The notes beneath the pieces are model-generated. The model saw only the letters and a program-made list of their open reading frames with translations, did not search any database and had not been told where the DNA came from. From positions 6,853 through 70,852 of the forward strand of contig JBCBQC010000021.1 of assembly GCA_039820405.1 (NCBI GenBank): a stretch of 64,000 nucleotides of DNA. Direction: 5' to 3'. This document shows, piece by piece, positions 26,649-34,789 of the stretch. Numbering within the stretch: the first letter of the stretch is position 1; every line of letters starts with the position of its first letter. The translations under genes were made by a program, and so were the position numbers. Source of the stretch: CALLVY01 sp937899855 (lineage in GTDB: Bacteria; Bacteroidota; Bacteroidia; Chitinophagales; Saprospiraceae).

Positions 26649-27563
26649 TCAACCGTCGATAAGCCCGTGTACTGCCTCGTAGACCAAATAATGAAGCCGG
26701 TATCCGTGGGTTTGTTTTGAGGGCAGGTATACGTATTCCAACCAGGTACCCTGATGTAGTTTTTTTAACGACCGCTGCAATTCCGACGGCGTCACTCCTA
26801 GTTGTCCTTTTTGCATGAGCGTTAGAAGCTCCTGCGCCGATTTTCCCATTCTCCCCGGTACCGATAAAGCATGCAATACGGTGGCCTCGACAAAAGTGAA
26901 TGTCTGCGTTTCACCTTCGCTCATCAGGTCATAGGCATCCTTCACCTTTCCAGTGGTATTCCCATCATCCGCTAGCGTTGTAATAACCTTGGGAAACGAC
27001 TTGTCATAGCGATCGCGGTTGCACACCAGAAATTTAGCCGCGAAGGGATTATTTCCACAAGCCCTCAGAAAAGCTTCCCAATTGACCCCTCCCAAGGCAT
27101 TTTTATACTCTTGCCGAAAGCTGGCCCAAAACCTTTCGGTTGTGTTGACGGGCAATATCTTAATCGTTTCGGGAATTTCAGGATCCTCATAATTGATAGC
27201 GATTACTTGCCACTGGCTCCATTGATGCGACGGAAGACAACGCTCCAAAGTATCCACCGCCACTCCAATTAGAATGAGTAGCAAAGGTCGTTCAATACCG
27301 GGATTCTGTTCGTAAAGCAGTTCGAAATCAACCTGACCGGATAATCTCTTCATACGCATATCCTCACTCTGTTCGTAGCGAAAGACATCATCAGGGTCAA
27401 AACGCGCAGCGGCGTAGCAATCTACCAGATCGCGCAATCCTATCCCGCGTTCGCCACGGAGTAAAATACACAATGTACCTTCATCAAAGGCGCGCTTAAT
27501 TTTTTCCAACTCCTCGCCTCGGGTTTCCTCACAGCTCGATAGGGGCATAATAATTTCACTCAT
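26649..27563 (-). CDS. Degenerate STAND/NB-ARC-like protein (orphan iSTAND)
   Basis: The protein has 304 residues. Around residues 33-44 it has LLRGERGIGLRD, which sits where a P-loop (GxxxxGK[ST]) would be, but the Lys-Ser/Thr pair is replaced by Leu-Arg. A hydrophobic Walker-B-like strand follows (PLLLILIGVAVD), and later CGNNPFAAKFL resembles the GxP motif of STAND/NB-ARC ATPases. About residues 225-304 are helical and may be a winged helix. The fold looks STAND-like, but nucleotide hydrolysis is unlikely. It is divergent from the CHAT-MoxR-vWA operon, with a shared 251-bp upstream region, so it may regulate or partner with that system. An alternative start at Met6 is possible. Confidence 0.55.
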   Translation of the reverse strand: MSEIIMPLSSCEETRGEELEKIKRAFDEGTLCILLRGERGIGLRDLVDCYAAARFDPDDVFRYEQSEDMRMKRLSGQVDFELLYEQNPGIERPLLLILIGVAVDTLERCLPSHQWSQWQVIAINYEDPEIPETIKILPVNTTERFWASFRQEYKNALGGVNWEAFLRACGNNPFAAKFLVCNRDRYDKSFPKVITTLADDGNTTGKVKDAYDLMSEGETQTFTFVEATVLHALSVPGRMGKSAQELLTLMQKGQLGVTPSELQRSLKKLHQGTWLEYVYLPSKQTHGYRLHYLVYEAVHGLIDG

Positions 27564-27814
27564 AATTGTTTGGGTTATGAAAAACTAAATTCACCGCACT
27601 CTCTTGTGAAGATTGAAGGCGTAAAGATAATACTTTAGGTGGTGTCTTACAAATACCCATCGGCGAATCTGATCCATCTTTAGGACCTCTCCGTCGCCTA
27701 TTTCTACCGCCTAAAAACCCCTTCGCCCTTCCCCCCCCCCCTCATATTCCACTTTTCCCAAATATTTCCTACCTTGCCTACGTACCAACGACTACCGCCG
27801 CCCAGTCCAGCCGT
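27564..27814. promoter_or_regulatory. Divergent control region of the conflict locus with poly-C tract
   Basis: The region contains a run of 11 C (27731-27741) and a TACCTTGC -7-like element (27770-27777) 37 bases ahead of the CHAT gene. The poly-C tract ends 28 bases before that element, close to where a -33 element would lie. Length changes in the tract could alter expression. Confidence 0.4.
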
Positions 27815-29608
27815 ATGCAAAAACCCTTCGTCTTCCTCGCCTTCGCCAATTCCGCTACGGACTACCTGCGCTTCCTCGAACAGGAAAGCCGCGGCCTGCT
27901 CGACATCATGCTCCGACTCAGCGAAGACCTGGGCCAAGTCCGCTACGACCACCGCAGCGACATCACCACCGACCAAGTCTACAACATCCTCCTTCGCATC
28001 CGCGACCGCCTCTCCATCCTCCACTTCAGCGGCCACGCCGATAGCCTACACGTCCACCTCGAAAACGGCCAACACAACATCCAAAACCTCTGCCAACTCC
28101 TCGGCCAAGTCCCCCACCTCCAACTCGTCGTCCTCAACGGCTGCTCCACCAAAGGCATGGTTGAAGCCCTGTTGGAGGTGGGCGTCAAAGCCGTCATCGC
28201 TACCTCCGTCGAAGTCGACGACTACAAAGCCGCCGTCTTCTCCGAGGCCTTTTACCAGTCCTTTTCCCTCGGCAACCCCCTCCAGAAGGCCTTTCTCGAC
28301 GCCCTCGGCCACGGGAGCTTGCCCCCGCCCCCCGGCGTGGACGCCACCATCGTACCGCGGGCTACCTTCAAGCGGCGTCACGGCGCTCAGGCCGAACGCG
28401 ATCCCATTCCCTGGGGTTTGTACTTTCGCGAAGAGGCCCGCCACATCCTAGAATGGCGCCTCGAACGGGTCGACGATACAACGCCCACCAGGCCCACTCA
28501 CCCCGAAATCACCAAACTTCGGCGGCGGGCCGCGGAGCTCAAAGAAGAACTGCTCGACCTGCGAATGGGCATCGAAGATTACGAGGACATCCTGGCCGAG
28601 ACCCCCGCCGACCATCCCCGTCGTCGCCAGCGGGAGCGGCGACTGAAAAGCCAGCGAGCGGAGTACCGGGAAACCGAAGTCGAGCTGGACCAGTGTTACA
28701 GCAACATTACCCGATTCAATCGCGAACAGGAGGAATTGGACCTGGCCGAGCAACTGCGGGAGGCCATCGACAAATTGAACTACCTGCCCCAGTGGCGCTA
28801 CTTCGAACGCATTTACCAACAACAAGCCAGCACCGGTACCCTCCGCGGCGCCTTTATCGTACAGGGCAGTCCGATGTGCGGCCAGGAAATGCTCAAGGAA
28901 CGCTTGGTGGACCTGGGGGGAATCCGCAACGAATACAAGGAAATCAAGATCGACTTTGAATCCCTAGCGATGGCCGCCACCAGCCCGGCTAATATCTGGG
29001 AACGGTTCCAACAGGCTCTTTACCGCTTGGTGGAAAAACCCCTGGGGGCCGATACCACCGTCCAGCCCGGGGCGATCGTCCGGGAGGTATATACGCGTTT
29101 CTTTGATCAGACCTACCCCCAGCACCTGGTCATTTTGTTCAATAATATCCACACCTTTACCGAACGCCTCAACCTACAGCTGATCCGCGAATTTTGGTTT
29201 GTCTTTTCCGATCACCTCGATCAGCTGCTGGATGGCCAAAAACTGCGCTCCAAACTGCTGCTCTTTATCATCGATCGCGATTCGGAGCTTCAGCAGAAGG
29301 ATGGGGAAATCTGCGGCAATAAGGACCAGACTTTCCAAGCCGCTTTCCGGGCCCAGGATTTGCAAAAGTACCGGACCTATCTTTTTCCCATCATCCGCCC
29401 CCTGGCCAAAACCGACCTGGAGCAGTGGTATTTCCACTCCAAGCTCCCCCTCGACCTGGGGCTGAACTCGGAGGTCTTTGACCACATCACCGGAGATGAG
29501 GGCAACTACATGCTGCCCGCCATCAAGGCACTTTGCGAAAAAACGGACCACCTCGAAGTGTACCAAAGATTTTACAGCGACTACGAATTTCAAATACCCA
29601 AATTATGA
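27815..29608 (+). CDS. CHAT protease fused to an inactive STAND domain
   Basis: The protein has 597 residues. Residues 1-215 are a CHAT (caspase-like) cysteine protease domain. The catalytic His is in LHFSGHAD (His74) and the Cys in VVLNGCST (Cys110), so both dyad residues are intact. Residues 230-320 are charged helices, likely a coiled coil. Residues 320-597 resemble a STAND NTPase. The P-loop position reads GSPMCGQEM (351-359), with Gln-Glu in place of Lys-Ser/Thr, and a Walker-B-like strand follows (HLVILFNNIHTF). It is thus a protease joined to a non-hydrolysing sensor or scaffold, the arrangement seen in NTP-dependent bacterial conflict systems. It opens the plus-strand operon and overlaps the MoxR gene by 4 bp (ATGA). 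Confidence 0.8.
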   Translation: MQKPFVFLAFANSATDYLRFLEQESRGLLDIMLRLSEDLGQVRYDHRSDITTDQVYNILLRIRDRLSILHFSGHADSLHVHLENGQHNIQNLCQLLGQVPHLQLVVLNGCSTKGMVEALLEVGVKAVIATSVEVDDYKAAVFSEAFYQSFSLGNPLQKAFLDALGHGSLPPPPGVDATIVPRATFKRRHGAQAERDPIPWGLYFREEARHILEWRLERVDDTTPTRPTHPEITKLRRRAAELKEELLDLRMGIEDYEDILAETPADHPRRRQRERRLKSQRAEYRETEVELDQCYSNITRFNREQEELDLAEQLREAIDKLNYLPQWRYFERIYQQQASTGTLRGAFIVQGSPMCGQEMLKERLVDLGGIRNEYKEIKIDFESLAMAATSPANIWERFQQALYRLVEKPLGADTTVQPGAIVREVYTRFFDQTYPQHLVILFNNIHTFTERLNLQLIREFWFVFSDHLDQLLDGQKLRSKLLLFIIDRDSELQQKDGEICGNKDQTFQAAFRAQDLQKYRTYLFPIIRPLAKTDLEQWYFHSKLPLDLGLNSEVFDHITGDEGNYMLPAIKALCEKTDHLEVYQRFYSDYEFQIPKL

Positions 29609-30681
29609 ATGCCATCGCCTACCACGGCACGGGACTGGCGGCACCGGTCCCCATCCGCCGGAGCGCTACACAAACCGAAACCCTCCACCCCTACCTCGCC
29701 GGCCCCGAGTTGGTCAAGGCCGTCAATCTGGCGATCCTCCTCGAACGTCCCCTCCTCCTGATGGGCGAACCGGGCTGTGGCAAAAGCCGCCTGGCCGAGG
29801 CCGTCGCTTACGAGCTGCACCACCAGATGACCACGGGGCCCGCTAACGGACTCGACGATATCCAACGCGACTACCGCGATTTTTACTTCGAATGGCTGAT
29901 CAAATCGACATCCCAAGCCCAGGACGGGCTCTACGCCTACGATGCCATCCGGCGCCTGGGGGACGCACAAATCCTGGGGCAACAGCAGTTGAGCGCCACC
30001 GACCTAGAACAGCGCCTCGACAAAACCCGCTACCGCAAATTCGTGGGCTTTGGCGAGGCCATCCGGGTCTCCAACCGCAGCGGACGCCGGGCCGTACTGC
30101 TCATCGACGAAATCGACAAAGCGGATATGGACTTCCCCAACGACCTGCTCAACGAACTCGATCGGGGCGTATTTACCATTCCCGAGACCGGCGAGCGCAT
30201 CGTCGCTGAAGTCAAACCGATCGTCTTCATCACCAGCAACTCGGAAAAAGACCTGCCCGATGCTTTTCTGCGACGCTGCCTCTACCACTACATCAAACCC
30301 CTCGGTAAAGAGGTGCTGACCGATATCCTCCAACGACGCTTTTACGACCAGCAGCCCGTCGACAACGAATTGATCGAGACCGCCGTGGAGCAATTTCTCA
30401 ATATCCGCAAATACCTGCGGCAACAACAGATGAGCGTGGGCAAAAACGTGTCCACCAGCGAATTGATCGACTGGTTTACGGCCCTCAAATACTACGACCA
30501 GCTCCGCCAGGAGGCCGCCGCTACTGGCCAGCCAGCCGATCCCCAGCTCCGGAGCATTATCCAGGACCTGGACAAACTCGGCGGCGGGGCCCAGGAAATT
30601 CCCTTTCCCCAGACCTTATTTAAAAACTGGAATACCCTCATCAATTTCGAAGCCAATCGCCGATCGACGGATGCCTCCTGA
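29605..30681 (+). CDS. MoxR-type AAA+ ATPase
   Basis: I chose the start at 29605 because it overlaps the preceding stop as ATGA, a typical translational coupling; the longer frame adds only out-of-context residues. The protein has 358 residues. Walker A is GEPGCGKS (54-61), Walker B is VLLIDEID (164-171), and a sensor-1-like Asn lies in ITSNSEK (about 209-215), followed by LRRCLYHYI. This matches MoxR AAA+ ATPases, which act as chaperones or remodelers together with vWA-domain partners. The next gene encodes such a vWA protein, so the pair is expected to form a MoxR-vWA module. Its position between CHAT-iSTAND and vWA fits the ternary conflict systems known in bacteria. Confidence 0.85.
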   Translation: MNAIAYHGTGLAAPVPIRRSATQTETLHPYLAGPELVKAVNLAILLERPLLLMGEPGCGKSRLAEAVAYELHHQMTTGPANGLDDIQRDYRDFYFEWLIKSTSQAQDGLYAYDAIRRLGDAQILGQQQLSATDLEQRLDKTRYRKFVGFGEAIRVSNRSGRRAVLLIDEIDKADMDFPNDLLNELDRGVFTIPETGERIVAEVKPIVFITSNSEKDLPDAFLRRCLYHYIKPLGKEVLTDILQRRFYDQQPVDNELIETAVEQFLNIRKYLRQQQMSVGKNVSTSELIDWFTALKYYDQLRQEAAATGQPADPQLRSIIQDLDKLGGGAQEIPFPQTLFKNWNTLINFEANRRSTDAS

Positions 30682-31888
30682 TCCCCCCTTCATATTGCCC
30701 CTCTACCAGCTGTTTGAGCAATTGTGTACCTACGAACGCCGCCAGCTCAAACACCACACCCTGAGCCCCCAGAATTACCTGGAGCTCGTGGAGGTGCTGG
30801 TCCGGGGCTATGCCTTGGTCTCGCCGGAAGATTTGTACCGCCTGTGCAAACTGCTCTGGTTCAAGCCCCATTTTTCGGAATCCAAATTTCGCGCGCTCTT
30901 CGATGCCCACCTCGCCCCTTACCAAATCGCGGAATGGCGGACGCCCCCCGCGCCCCCCCGGGCCACCACCGCTACGGGCCCCAACATCGACCAAAGTACC
31001 AAGAGTCTTGATGCCGATATGTTGCCGCCCCGAGCCTTGGAGCAAAACGCGGAGGAGGAAAAAGAGCTTCCCATCGGAGAAGAAGCGCCGGTGGAGGAAC
31101 CAACCCCACCACCCGGCACCAGCGAAGAGCAACGCGGCTTTAACTTGGTCGCGATGCGTTTTGAGGCGAGTCAGCCAGAAACCGTAGCGGGGGCGGCCGA
31201 AGATTGGTCGGCTCTGGAACGCCACATCTTTGCCAAAAACTACCAACTGACGGGGCAATATTTTCCGGTGGGTAAACGCAAGATCCAGCAGACCATCCGG
31301 TCCCTGAGAATGCCAAGCTTTTTGAACAACCGCTGGGTGGTCGATTGGCCGGCGACCATCGAACGGATCGCCAAGCGGGGCTACTTCGACGCGGTACAGT
31401 ACCGGCGCCAAGCCCGCTATACCAACGAATTGTGCGTCCTGGTGGATCGAGGGCTGTCGATGGTGGCCTTCCACCAATTGGCCGAGGAGGTGGCTCGGGC
31501 CGTACGGCCACCGGGGGCGGCTAGGGGGAATCGCTCGGAGCCGAGCCGGGTGTACTACTTCAACAATATCCCCATCAACTACCTCTACCACGACCGGGCC
31601 CAAACCGAAGCCCTACCGGTCGCGGAATTTATTCGCCAATTGCACCGACCCTTGCTCATCATTAGCGATGCGGGGGCGGCTCGCGGTCGTTACAATCGCA
31701 AGCGCATCGAGCAGACCCAGCGTTTTTTGGAGCGTTTGGGTTCACTGCCCGTCGCCTGGCTCAACCCCCTGCCCCGGCAACGCTGGCGCGACACTTCGGC
31801 CGCCTTTATCGCCCAGCTCGTACCGATGTACGCCATCAATCCCCGGGAACTGAGCAACGCCATTAAATCTTTCAAACAAAAACGTTAG
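30671..31888 (+). CDS. vWA (CoxE-like) protein, MoxR partner
   Basis: The protein has 405 residues, and its start overlaps the MoxR gene by 11 bp. Residues 1-85 are helical, 90-180 are a low-complexity linker rich in Pro and Glu, and 180-400 are a von Willebrand A-like domain. The MIDAS strand reads ELCVLVDRGLSM (about 253-264), where the usual DxSxS becomes D-R-G-L-S, so one metal-binding Ser is replaced by Gly. A second motif, PLLIISDAGAARG, carries the later MIDAS Asp. Family members of this CoxE-like type work with a MoxR AAA+ ATPase. Metal binding could be weakened here. It is co-transcribed with its neighbours (6 bp to the next start). Confidence 0.72.
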   Translation: MPPDPPFILPLYQLFEQLCTYERRQLKHHTLSPQNYLELVEVLVRGYALVSPEDLYRLCKLLWFKPHFSESKFRALFDAHLAPYQIAEWRTPPAPPRATTATGPNIDQSTKSLDADMLPPRALEQNAEEEKELPIGEEAPVEEPTPPPGTSEEQRGFNLVAMRFEASQPETVAGAAEDWSALERHIFAKNYQLTGQYFPVGKRKIQQTIRSLRMPSFLNNRWVVDWPATIERIAKRGYFDAVQYRRQARYTNELCVLVDRGLSMVAFHQLAEEVARAVRPPGAARGNRSEPSRVYYFNNIPINYLYHDRAQTEALPVAEFIRQLHRPLLIISDAGAARGRYNRKRIEQTQRFLERLGSLPVAWLNPLPRQRWRDTSAAFIAQLVPMYAINPRELSNAIKSFKQKR

Positions 31889-31894
31889 CGCCCC

Positions 31895-34285
31895 GTGATT
31901 ACGTCCATTGACCAAAATACCCTCGACCGGATCGACTCCTTCCGGCAACGTTTTGCCCGACTGGGCTACGGCGAAGGGCATTTTATCTTTGCGTGCCACG
32001 CCGCTTTTCCCATTGCCCTCACCGCCGATCTGCTCTACCAGCTCTGGGTCAACTTTAAGACTTACCCCGATGCCGATCAAACCGAGCGCGGGATCGATGC
32101 CCTGGCGGTGTCGGATGTCTTGCTCTCCGGCTTGTGTCGCGATACGGGTCAGGGCATCTTCGAAATGGATTTGCCCACCCGCGCCCACCTGCTCGCCCAA
32201 CTCGAAGCCGATCCGCGTTTTGGGCCCACCCGACAAAACGAACTGGCCGTCTTCCTCTACCAGTACACCGACCGCATCGCCCCCCAAAAGCACGCCCCGG
32301 CCTTTGTGGAGGCCCAACGCTGGGCCGCCCTGGCTACCCTAGCGCCCCAGCGGGCGGCGGAAGAACTCCAGGCGGTATTGTCCGAGAAAATCCGCAGCGG
32401 ACAGGAAGGGGACATTCTCCGCCTGCGCAACCTGCTCGAATCCTACGCCAATCAGGAAGCGGGGCTAGAGCGTTTGCTCCACTACAGCAAGGGGCTCAAA
32501 GCCGCCATCTTCGAAATGGATCCCACCATTATCCAAAACGAGATGCAGCTGGCCGAAGTACAGCTACTTCCCGTCGAAGCCACCGGGGAAGAGGCCAACG
32601 AAGCGGGCGTCTTTCACCTGCCCCTCCCCAGCGAGTTGCGCGAGCAAATCGACCTTCCCGATGCCGAGCCACCGACCCCCACCACAGAGGCCGACCGACG
32701 CATCGCCGAAGCCCGCCGGACCCGGGCCACCAGCCTCGACCTCAGCCGGCTCGAATTGGAAGCCATTCCCCCCGAAGTCTTCGAACTCGACCAACTCCGC
32801 AGCCTCGACCTGTTTATCAACAAAATTACCCGCATTCCTCCCCAAATTGCCCAGCTGCGCCAATTGGAAGAACTGCTCATCAGCTCCAACCCCATCCAGC
32901 AACTCCCGATGGAACTGGCAAAGCTGTCGCAACTACGGGTCTTCAAACTGGAAAATGGCCAGCTCGACCGCTTCCCCGAAGTCCTGCTGCAACTCCCCAA
33001 TATCAAACGCGTTTCGCTCGACAATAACGACATTCCCTACGCCCCCGAGGCCATCGCCAAGCTGGAAAAATTGCAGCTCCTCGACCTTCGTAAAAATACC
33101 GTAGCCAACCTCCCCCTGGCCCTACACCGTACCGACGGAGACAGCCTACGGGCCTATTTTAACATCAGCCAGAACCGCACCCCTAAGCCAGACATCTGGC
33201 TGATGGTGGGGCCGCGTTCGACCCTCGATTTCCAACTGCTGGAAGAAGCCCGGAGCCCCGTAGCCGAAGAAGTGCATCTGGAATACATCAGCAGTACGAC
33301 CAAATTGTTTCAAATCTGTCGACGCCATCCGGGGGCCATCAAACGCATCCACCTGACGGGCTACCGCGTGGCGCTTCCGCGGGAGGACGAATCCGAGGAC
33401 TTCCTTTCGCTCAGCCCCGAATTGCTCGCGCAATTGATTGGTCCGCTGCCCGCTTGTCAATTGCTTTTCCTCCACGCGGCTCGCAGTGCCCCACACGCCG
33501 AACTGCTCTTCGAGAAGGGCATCGACTACACCATCGGCCTGGAGGGCGAAGGCGATGCGGAGAATCGACAAGGGGACGTCCAACGATTCTACGAAAACCT
33601 GAGTCGGGAACCAGACATCACCGGGGCCTTTAACCGGATGCAGGAACAGTTCAACCCCAGTGGTCCGAGGACCAGCAAACGCCCCAAGCGAAAAGCGCCG
33701 CCTCAGCAACAACAGGCCCAGACCGGATCCTCCTTCGACCCGGAGGAATTGCGGGGGCTTTACCAGTGGCGCTTGTTTTCGCCCGAGCCGATTGGCCTCG
33801 ACATCAAGCGCTTGTACGCCCTGCTGGTGGGGATCGATCAATACGAACCGGGCTCTCCCGTTATCGACTATCCCACTCCAGCGACCACCATTTTTCGGTT
33901 TCGCGACTATTTGGCCAAAACTTGCCGGCGGGAAGCAATCGATTTTGAGGTTCGTTTGTTGCAAGATCAGGAGGCCAACTACGGGGAGGTCATCAACGCG
34001 TTTCGGTCCTTCCTGGGACAGGCGGGCCCGGAAGATGGCGTCCTGTTCTACTTTTCGGGGCAGGGTGCGCGGATCAAGGTGCCCGTGGAATTGCAGCGCC
34101 ACGTTGGGGATCGCGAGATGAGTGCGCTGGTGCTGTCGGACACCACGAGCGGCCACCGGCACCTGGCCAGCATTGAACTACAAGCTTTGGTACACGAGTT
34201 GAACGAGCGTTGTGAAAACGTCAATATTATTCTCGACTGTTCGCACGCGGCGGGCTTTGGATTTAAGTTGAATAAGATTTTCTAA
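31895..34285 (+). CDS. LRR protein with dead CHAT and dead caspase p20 domains
   Basis: The start is a GTG at 31895, 6 bp after the vWA stop, giving 796 residues. About residues 1-250 are helical and unrecognised (GEGHFIFACHAAFPIALTAD). About 270-415 are leucine-rich repeats (LRSLDLFINKITRIPPQIAQ, LEKLQLLDLRKNTVANLP). About 420-600 resemble a CHAT domain, but the catalytic His is Tyr490 (IHLTGYR) and the Cys is Ala529 (LFLHAARSA). About 650-796 resemble a caspase p20 subunit, with His replaced by Gln723 (YFSGQGARI) and Cys by Ser783 (ILDCSHAAG). The protein ends right after that motif, without a p10 part; the matching p10 appears two genes later. Both protease modules therefore look like pseudoenzymes, suited to sensing or scaffolding. 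I infer a regulator of the active proteases nearby. Confidence 0.75.
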   Translation: MITSIDQNTLDRIDSFRQRFARLGYGEGHFIFACHAAFPIALTADLLYQLWVNFKTYPDADQTERGIDALAVSDVLLSGLCRDTGQGIFEMDLPTRAHLLAQLEADPRFGPTRQNELAVFLYQYTDRIAPQKHAPAFVEAQRWAALATLAPQRAAEELQAVLSEKIRSGQEGDILRLRNLLESYANQEAGLERLLHYSKGLKAAIFEMDPTIIQNEMQLAEVQLLPVEATGEEANEAGVFHLPLPSELREQIDLPDAEPPTPTTEADRRIAEARRTRATSLDLSRLELEAIPPEVFELDQLRSLDLFINKITRIPPQIAQLRQLEELLISSNPIQQLPMELAKLSQLRVFKLENGQLDRFPEVLLQLPNIKRVSLDNNDIPYAPEAIAKLEKLQLLDLRKNTVANLPLALHRTDGDSLRAYFNISQNRTPKPDIWLMVGPRSTLDFQLLEEARSPVAEEVHLEYISSTTKLFQICRRHPGAIKRIHLTGYRVALPREDESEDFLSLSPELLAQLIGPLPACQLLFLHAARSAPHAELLFEKGIDYTIGLEGEGDAENRQGDVQRFYENLSREPDITGAFNRMQEQFNPSGPRTSKRPKRKAPPQQQQAQTGSSFDPEELRGLYQWRLFSPEPIGLDIKRLYALLVGIDQYEPGSPVIDYPTPATTIFRFRDYLAKTCRREAIDFEVRLLQDQEANYGEVINAFRSFLGQAGPEDGVLFYFSGQGARIKVPVELQRHVGDREMSALVLSDTTSGHRHLASIELQALVHELNERCENVNIILDCSHAAGFGFKLNKIF

Positions 34286-34342
34286 AAAATACCACCGGAG
34301 TAGCCCGAGAGGATACGCTACTTCGCAAACGGCAAGCAAGCA

Positions 34343-34786
34343 ATGGATCGCAGCCAAATGGAAATGTACATGCGCACCGCGCAGTTGGAAGGTCGAAAGG
34401 CCCTGCCGGATTGCTTGCCCAATCCGCCGGTCGGCTGTGTGATCGTACGGGGAGAAGCAATCATCGCGCGGGGATATACCCAAGCACCCGGCCAGCCCCA
34501 CGCCGAGGCCCTGGCCTTGAGCCAGTTGCGGGGCGACGAGACGGATCTCCACGTCTTCGTCACCCTCGAACCCTGCTCCTTCCAGGGGCGGACGCCCTCC
34601 TGCGCCCGCGCCATCACCCGCTACGATGTGGCGACGGTCTACATTGGCCTGATCGATCCCCACCCCCGCAATCGAGGCGCCGGCATCGACATTCTCAAAG
34701 CGGCGAACATTCCCGTCGTCCTAGACGTCCTCGCCGAAGAATTGCGCGAGGATTTAGGTCCCTATTTAATTCACAAAACCGATTAA
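34343..34786 (+). CDS. Stand-alone RibD-type zinc deaminase
   Basis: The protein has 147 residues. The family pattern is complete: PNPPVGCVIV near the N-terminus, the zinc His in QPHAEALAL, and the zinc Cys pair in TLEPCSFQGRTPSC. These match the deaminase domain of RibD (diaminohydroxyphosphoribosylaminopyrimidine deaminase). The C-terminal reductase domain of usual RibD is absent, and no other riboflavin genes are near. It sits 57 bp after the p20 gene and 3 bp before the p10 gene, in the middle of the conflict operon. It may act on a free nucleotide or pyrimidine as an effector or signal enzyme, but a housekeeping riboflavin role cannot be excluded from sequence alone. Confidence 0.75.
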   Translation: MDRSQMEMYMRTAQLEGRKALPDCLPNPPVGCVIVRGEAIIARGYTQAPGQPHAEALALSQLRGDETDLHVFVTLEPCSFQGRTPSCARAITRYDVATVYIGLIDPHPRNRGAGIDILKAANIPVVLDVLAEELREDLGPYLIHKTD

Positions 34787-34789
34787 GCC

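Noticed and set aside
27774..28451. Long open frame rich in Ser/Thr/Pro overlapping the CHAT gene.
   Set aside because: A shadow frame of the CHAT gene, whose motifs are intact in the other frame.
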